Positions 57,850 to 64,000 of a DNA stretch of 64,000 bases are shown piece by piece; the first letter of the stretch is position 1; the number at the start of each line of letters is the position of its first letter. The notes under the pieces are model-generated. The model was not told the DNA's origin. It did not search any database and saw only the letters and a list, made by a program, of their open reading frames with translations. This stretch comes from Notamacropus eugenii. Lineage: Eukaryota > Chordata > Mammalia > Diprotodontia > Macropodidae. The position numbers were made by a program, and so were the translations under genes. The stretch lies in contig NC_092877.1 of NCBI RefSeq assembly GCF_028372415.1, forward strand, positions 388,318,342 through 388,382,341, given 5' to 3'.

Positions 57850-59515
57850 GCTTTTCTTACCCAAGTTCCTAGAGACACTGTCTCTAATAGGTACCTCTGC
57901 TCCACTGGGTTCTCTCTGTTCCTTTTCTTCATAATTTCTGGCAGTCTCATTTCCGACCTCATTGTTCTACTATAATGGCTTCCTCCAAAGTAACCAATGG
58001 CCTTTGGGTTTTTTTGGCAGGCAATATAACAGCCAATCACAAGCCTGATTACACTATTATTGACCCAGGTATTTGGACATGCTATGCTTCTGATCTGTCC
58101 TGGATTGCCCTTCCTTGGTCAGTCTGGTGGGCCCTTTCCAGTTCCCAGGGACTCACCATATGCTAGACTTGGTGTGGACACCTGATTGGCTTAGCTGATT
58201 ATGGCTTACTTGCCTTTACTGTAGCCTCATCTTCTCTGGCTGCAGGCCTGGCTCCAGTGATTTGTGCATCAGCACAGCTAATGGCCTTTTCCCTGTCCCC
58301 ATCCTTCTGGACCTATCTGAACCCTCTGACACTGTAGATCTCTCTTCCTTGATATACTGTCATTTTTTTTCAATCAGTTTTCTTGGCCAAGATCCTGGAG
58401 TACTTTGCCATTTTCTTCTCTAGCTCATTTTACAGATGACAAAACTGAGGAAAACGGGGTGAAGTGACTTGTCCAGGGTCACACAGTTAGTAAGTGTCTC
58501 AAGACAGATTTGAACTCAGGAAGATGAATCTTCCTGACTCCAGACCCAGGGCTCTATCCACAGCAGCTCCACCTCGCTGCCCTGATAGTGTCTGAGTTTG
58601 GATTTGAACTCCAGGCTCCATGTTCCTATGCACGATGGCGCCCCCTAGCTGCCTTAACATACTGTACTTTGGGGTTTCATGGAGCCACTCTTCTGGTTCT
58701 CCTGTCTGTCTGAGTGCTTCTTCCTAGTCCCCTAACCCTGTTCCCATCCTTTAAAGGTGAGTGTCACCCAATGACCATTTCTATGCAGATGATTCACGTT
58801 CAGATCCACTCATCCCACCCTAATCTCTCTGCTGCCCTCCAGCTCCCTCTTGTCAGCCCTGCCATGGCCCACACCTCCTAGTCCTGGACTCCTCCCACAT
58901 GCTCCCCCCTACCCCCAGATACAATCTGCTGCCCAGGCTGTAACATGTCCTCTTCTCTCCTTGTCATCATGGTATAGGTCCTCAGCTCCTCACACCTGGA
59001 CTATGGAATAGTCTGGAATGTTGAACCAGGTGTTTTCCACGTCAGCTCAGCTGTCAAGTCACCCCTCCCCCCTTGAGGAACTGTTGCTCCCCATCTGTCA
59101 TGTCTCAGTTCACTTTGAAAGCTTCACCCTCATGGTGCATCATGGTCTTTGGGCACCTCACTTTCTGCTATCCTCTGATTCAGAGACTGGCCTGCATTTC
59201 CCAAACAAGACATTCCATCTCCCAACTCTGGCAGGTTTTGCTGACTGTCCCCCTTGCCTGGAATGCTTTCTCTCCTTTCCTCCTCCTCCCTCCAGTCTTC
59301 TACAGGAAGCTTTTCCCAACCTCTCTTAATTCAAGTTCCCCTCCCCCCCATTTTCTTCCATTTTCCCTGGATTTGGCTTGTTCACTCAGGGTTATTTACG
59401 TCTCCCCCAGCAGGCTGTGAGTTCAAGGGCTTGGGCTTTTACCTTTCTTTGTTCCTTGAGCTCTAAGCACAAAGCCTATGTTTAATGTTGATAGACTGAC
59501 TGACTGATCATCTAC
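57850..59515 (+). repeat. L2 LINE, decayed, interrupted by a SINE
   Basis: 'ctataatggcttcctccaaagtaaccaatgg', 'cctctgacactgtagatctctcttcc', 'atgcagatgattcacgttcagatcc', 'cacctggactatggaatag' and the end 'aagcacaaagcctatgtttaatgttgatagactgactgactga' follow the L2 order. Frames are broken. Confidence 0.65.
58361..58658 (-). repeat. MIR/MAR1-like SINE nested in L2, with doubled head
   Basis: The inverted SINE ('agctcattttacagatgacaaaactgagg', 'cttgtccagggtcacacagttagtaag', 'agatttgaactcagg', 'gctctatccacagcagctccacctcgctgccc') is followed by a second head ('ggatttgaactccaggctcc...gcgccccctagctgcc'). ATACTGT occurs at 58354-58360 and 58659-58665, consistent with a short target duplication. Confidence 0.7.
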
Positions 59516-60274
59516 CTCTGCCACGTGGGTCGTGTAAGACAGTAGGGACCCTAGCCCCCTCTGCTTGATCAGTTTGTCCTTGCCATAGCCCCACCCCAGA
59601 GGTTCATTTCCAGGAAGATCATAAGCTTCTCTCAAATTGCTGGGCAGCCCAATCCCCATGGGCATCTGAGGAGTCAATAAATAACTGGCAACAGTGGCAG
59701 AGTACCAGTTAGTGAGTCAGAAGGGGTTTTGCCACTTGCTACTGTCCCTTTAAGGCCCCTGGCACAGCAGAGCTGGGAGGCCCCTTTGGACCCCACTGTT
59801 CTCTTGCCTTTTATGAGCCCAGTATCATCTATCTTCATGGGCAGTACACTGAATTACAGAATCTGGGCACTGGAAGGGCCCTGGGCTCAACCTCAGACCA
59901 AGGGAGGAGCCCCTGCCTCCAATGTCCCCCAGACTTCTTTTGGACCCTCCTTGGGAAGGCCTCTGGACTCTTCCCAGGCCTCTGTCCACTCCTTGTTTTA
60001 GCCTGGTTTCTGCCTCTGTTCCAGGACCCACTTTCCTACTTGTCCACTTGTTTATATGGCATGAAGATTCTATATTCCACCTGTCCAGGAACTTTCCAGT
60101 GAAGACAACCCCATGCCCTGAGTCCCCAAACCAGGAAAGTTCCATTAGTGCACCCAGTCACAGACTCAACAAGGGAGTACAGGAATGAGGTCTGTGGGGT
60201 ACATAGGATGTGGCCTCCCCCAAACTTCACCGGACCTGAGGCTTTCTTAACTGAAACATGTGATCCAGAATGAG

Positions 60275-60610
60275 ATACCTGTTCAGTCTGCCCTAGTCAG
60301 GCCTCATGTGGAGATCTGGGGATGCCACATTTTGGAAGGGACATTGAAATGCTAGGGCATGTCCTGGACAGAAAAGGGTTGTCAAACCATGCTGCCTGGG
60401 ATCCATTGGAGGGAGGGGGCATTCTGAGGCCAGCGAAGATGGGAGGATGATTGGTGGCTTCATGCTGCTCCCTGGCTGTGATGTGGAAGAGGGGAAGAGA
60501 CCTGATCTGCTTAGCCTTGGAAGGCCAAATTGGCAGCCATGGGTCAAAGTTAGAGGGCAGCAGATTCCAGTTCCACATCAGTCAGAAACATGTGTTACCT
60601 TGTAAGGTAG
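60275..60610 (+). repeat. L3/CR1-like fragment (sense)
   Basis: 'gttcagtctgccctagtcaggcctcatgtggag', 'gccacattttggaagggacattg', 'gggcatgtcctgg' and 'ctgcttagccttggaaggccaaattggcagccatgggtcaaag' match the order of an L3/CR1 3' region. Confidence 0.55.
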
Positions 60611-60929
60611 CAAGTTCCCAATCACCTCAGGGCTCTTCCCTTCAGCCTCCTCTGAATAACCTAATTCAGCACCATCACCCATGGTCCTCCAACAAAATGG
60701 CTAATTCTAACAGGCAAGGGACCAGGACTAAACCTCACACTGAGCTGGAACCCTCCAAGTCTTTGTTTCCCCGTAGAACTTGTCTTTGAGCATCTCTGTC
60801 CCTTACTCCTAATCTTTATTTGTTGAATCAAACATGGGACTAGACTTTGATTTGCGTTATATTTCATCTTGTTTGCATTTCCTCATTATTAGAATCTTTG
60901 AAGAAATTTTGGGGAAGAGAGGAGTCTAA

Positions 60930-61330
60930 CAATGTAACAGCAGAAATTGTATCATTGTACATGATATAATATAACCTAATGGAGGACAGAAGGGATAATA
61001 TGGCACCTACAGGGAAAGCAGCTGGGTGGTAATGTAATAGAAATAGGTGTTAGAATGTAACACAGGGGAGGCCAAGAGAAAAAAAGGCACTGGGTGATGC
61101 AATATAATAGCTAGACTATGGTATATGTAGTGATACAATGTAACCTAGAATAAGGACACTATAGAACAGAGAGAAGTGATACAATATGACCCCTAATAGC
61201 ACCTAGGTCATACAATGTAACAGAGCCAAGAGACCAGGTGTAAGACAGGAGATGGGTGATGTTATCTCAGAGTGGGCAGAGCCTAGGAGACATAGTGTAA
61301 TAGGTCTGGTACAGGGTAACATACAAGGGT
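60930..61330. repeat. Degenerate tandem repeat around an AATGTAAC word
   Basis: AATGTAAC or close variants (AATGTAAT, AATATAAT, AATATGAC) recur about ten times in 400 bases, several preceded by GATAC and followed by AGAGCCAAGAGA-like words. The period is irregular, roughly 25-50 bases. I recognise no named family. Confidence 0.5.
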
Positions 61331-61349
61331 AAGAGTGGGGCTGGGGCAG

Positions 61350-61740
61350 CTGGGCAGTTCAATGGGTAGAGCACCTGGCTTAGAGAAAGGACAGACCTGA
61401 TCTCAAATCCAGCCTCAGACACTTACTAGCTATATGACTGAGCAAATGATTTAACCCAGGGGTGGGCAACCAGCACCCTCGAAGCCACATGTGGCCCTCT
61501 AGATCCTCAGGTATGGCCCTTTGACTGAAGCCGAACTTCACAGAACAGTGTTTGGACCTGGAGGGCCACATGTGGCTTCGAGGGTGCAGGTTGCCCACCC
61601 CTGACTTAACCTCTGCTTGCTTCAGTTTACTCCTCTGTAAAATGGGGATGATGGTAGCACCCATCTCCCAGGGTTGTTGTGAGGATCTAGCAAGATAATA
61701 TTTGCAGGCAGCTATATAAATGTAAGCTATTATCAACATA
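61350..61740 (+). repeat. MAR1/MIR-like CORE-SINE split by a hAT-type insertion
   Basis: The head 'gggcagctgggcagttcaatgggtagagcac' with 'caaatccagcctcagacacttactagc' lies to the left of 61457. The remainder ('tgcttcagtttactcctctgtaaaatgggg', 'agggttgttgtgaggatc', 'tataaatgtaagctatt') resumes after 61612. Confidence 0.85.
61457..61604. mobile_element. hAT-type inverted-repeat element (MITE), about 148 bp
   Basis: The left end begins CAGGGGTGGGCAACC and the right end finishes GGTTGCCCACCCCTG. The inverted repeats extend about 44 bases with one or two mismatches. ATTTAACC on the left and ACTTAACC on the right form an 8-bp target duplication with one mismatch, the size made by hAT transposases. 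There is no coding capacity, so it was moved in trans. Ends and TSD identify the superfamily; the family name is not assigned. Confidence 0.85.
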
Positions 61741-62067
61741 GGAAAACTGGATGACTGTTCTTCAGTCACTGAAGAACACAAGGTGATTCAGGGTAATGCA
61801 ACACTGAGCTCACCCCAGACTGAGCTCTTAAATGGTTGCTGCCTTGTGGCAGCCTGCTCCTCGATTTTCAGACTTCCCTTCTGTACAAGCTCATTCCTGT
61901 CTTCCTACCAGCACAGACCCACCTTAGGGATCCTCACTAGACCCCACTCCTCCTCGCCATGCACTTATCCCATTTCTCTTCCCCTTTTTTTCAGTCACTT
62001 TCTAGGAAATTTATCTCATTTTGGTCTCTACTTTCTCTCCTCTCACTCACTGAAGTTGGTTCAGTGT

Positions 62068-62205
62068 TGCTCAGGGATGGGGAACCTGTGACCTTGGGTC
62101 ATGTGGCCCTCTAGGTCCTCAAGAGCAGCCCTTTGACTGAATCTAAATTTCACAGAACAAATCCCCCTCATAAAAAGATTTGTTCTGTAAAACTGTAAGA
62201 AGCTA
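62068..62205 (+). repeat. Second hAT-type element, related, partial or diverged
   Basis: 'cagggatggggaacctgtg', 'catgtggccctctaggtcctcaag', 'gccctttgactgaatctaaatttcacagaac' and a central palindrome 'aaatccccctcataaaaagattt' share several blocks with 61457-61604 ('atgtggccctctagatcctcaggtatggccctttgactgaa'). The right end is not clear. Confidence 0.65.
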
Positions 62206-62214
62206 CAGTGTAGC

Positions 62215-62545
62215 TTCTAAGTTGAACGCTTCCTCTCCCAGACTGCCAGTGATCTTTTAACTGCCAAATCCCATCCCCACAGTCCCTTATAGTGCTGACC
62301 AGCCCTCCTGAACACTCTCTCATCCGGAGCTTTCTAGGACCTTGTTCTGTCCTGGTTCTCCTTCTGCCTCTCTGGCTGCCTCTTCACAGGGTCGGGCAGC
62401 CTCTAGTTTGTCCTGGGTCGAGGAATCTTCTCTCCCTCCTTTCTCACTTGGTGATCTCACCAATGGCCATGGTCTTAAACACCAACTCCATGGCTCTGAG
62501 GTCCAGGCTCAGGCCCCTAATGGAAAGAAGGGCAGGCCGGAGTTC
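62215..62545 (+). repeat. L2 LINE fragment
   Basis: 'gtcctgggtcgaggaatcttctctccctcctttctcacttggtgatctcaccaatggccatggtcttaaacaccaactcc' is the L2 block also seen in the 5090-5990 copy. Confidence 0.6.
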
Positions 62546-62603
62546 TGAGGTCTGGTGATGAGACTTTCCGAATCCCCAGCGACTTGGATTTCCAGTGGCA
62601 CTC

Positions 62604-62606
<3 letters not shown>

Positions 62607-62681
<75 letters not shown>
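62607..62681. repeat. (GT)n microsatellite, about 37 units
   Basis: Pure GT repeat about 0.7 kb upstream of the SMTNL2 start codon. It is long enough to be polymorphic and to adopt Z-DNA. Confidence 0.97.
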
Positions 62682-62682
<1 letters not shown>

Positions 62683-62849
62683 TATGGTCTGCAGTGAGTG
62701 GTGTGTATCTCTGTACAAAATGTCTCCGAGGTAAAAAGCTATGGAGGAGTCGGTCGGTGGGGAACCTGACTGTCAGGAGCTGCTTCTTCGGGGATCAGAC
62801 TTCAGGCCCCCGCCCACCATGGTTCTCAGTCCCTCCTCCCTGTCCCGCC

Positions 62850-64000
<1,151 letters not shown>

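Overview
The window is nuclear DNA from a mammal, most likely a marsupial. The coding exons have split-gene structure with GT/AG introns, and the encoded proteins match mammalian NCBP3 and SMTNL2. The interspersed repeats are of types I associate with metatherians: an RTE-clade LINE with SINEs that share its 3' tail, marsupial-style L1 with an ORF1-only 'half-L1' (HAL1) copy, MAR1/MIR-like CORE-SINEs, L2, L3/CR1 and hAT-type inverted-repeat elements. No computation or database search was possible, so all names rest on recognition.

Layout. (1) Positions 1-7,330 on the minus strand carry what I read as the first coding exon of ITGAE (integrin alpha E, CD103) at 7297-7330, followed by part of its first intron, which runs off the left edge. 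(2) Positions 7,331-15,624 hold the ITGAE-NCBP3 spacer, including two L1 tails and the probable NCBP3 3' UTR. (3) Positions 15,625-26,532 hold the complete 13-exon coding region of NCBP3 on the minus strand (615 codons plus stop), with a CpG-island promoter at about 26,240-26,960. (4) Positions 26,533-63,416 form a 37-kb repeat-rich spacer in which I could support no intact gene. It contains L2 copies, an 850-bp pyrimidine microsatellite, a solo retroviral LTR nested in a SINE, a decayed RTE LINE, a 3.66-kb HAL1 with target-site duplications, many microsatellites, one possible decayed coding sequence (57.4-57.75 kb), and a hAT-type palindrome nested in a SINE. (5) Positions 63,417-63,812 are the first coding exon of SMTNL2 on the plus strand inside a second CpG island. 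Its first intron runs off the right edge.

Relationships. ITGAE and NCBP3 are same-strand neighbours, as in human 17p13.2. SMTNL2 lies on the same human arm, but from memory about 0.8 Mb further on and separated by CAMKK1, P2RX1, ATP2A3, ZZEF1 and others. The direct NCBP3-SMTNL2 adjacency here therefore implies a rearrangement whose junction lies in the 37-kb spacer. The three genes do not form a pathway: NCBP3 is a nuclear cap-binding/mRNA export factor, ITGAE an adhesion receptor of intraepithelial lymphocytes, and SMTNL2 a calponin-homology cytoskeletal protein.

I did not find a convincing undescribed biological system. The most informative non-gene signals are the nested insertions with readable target duplications and the synteny junction.
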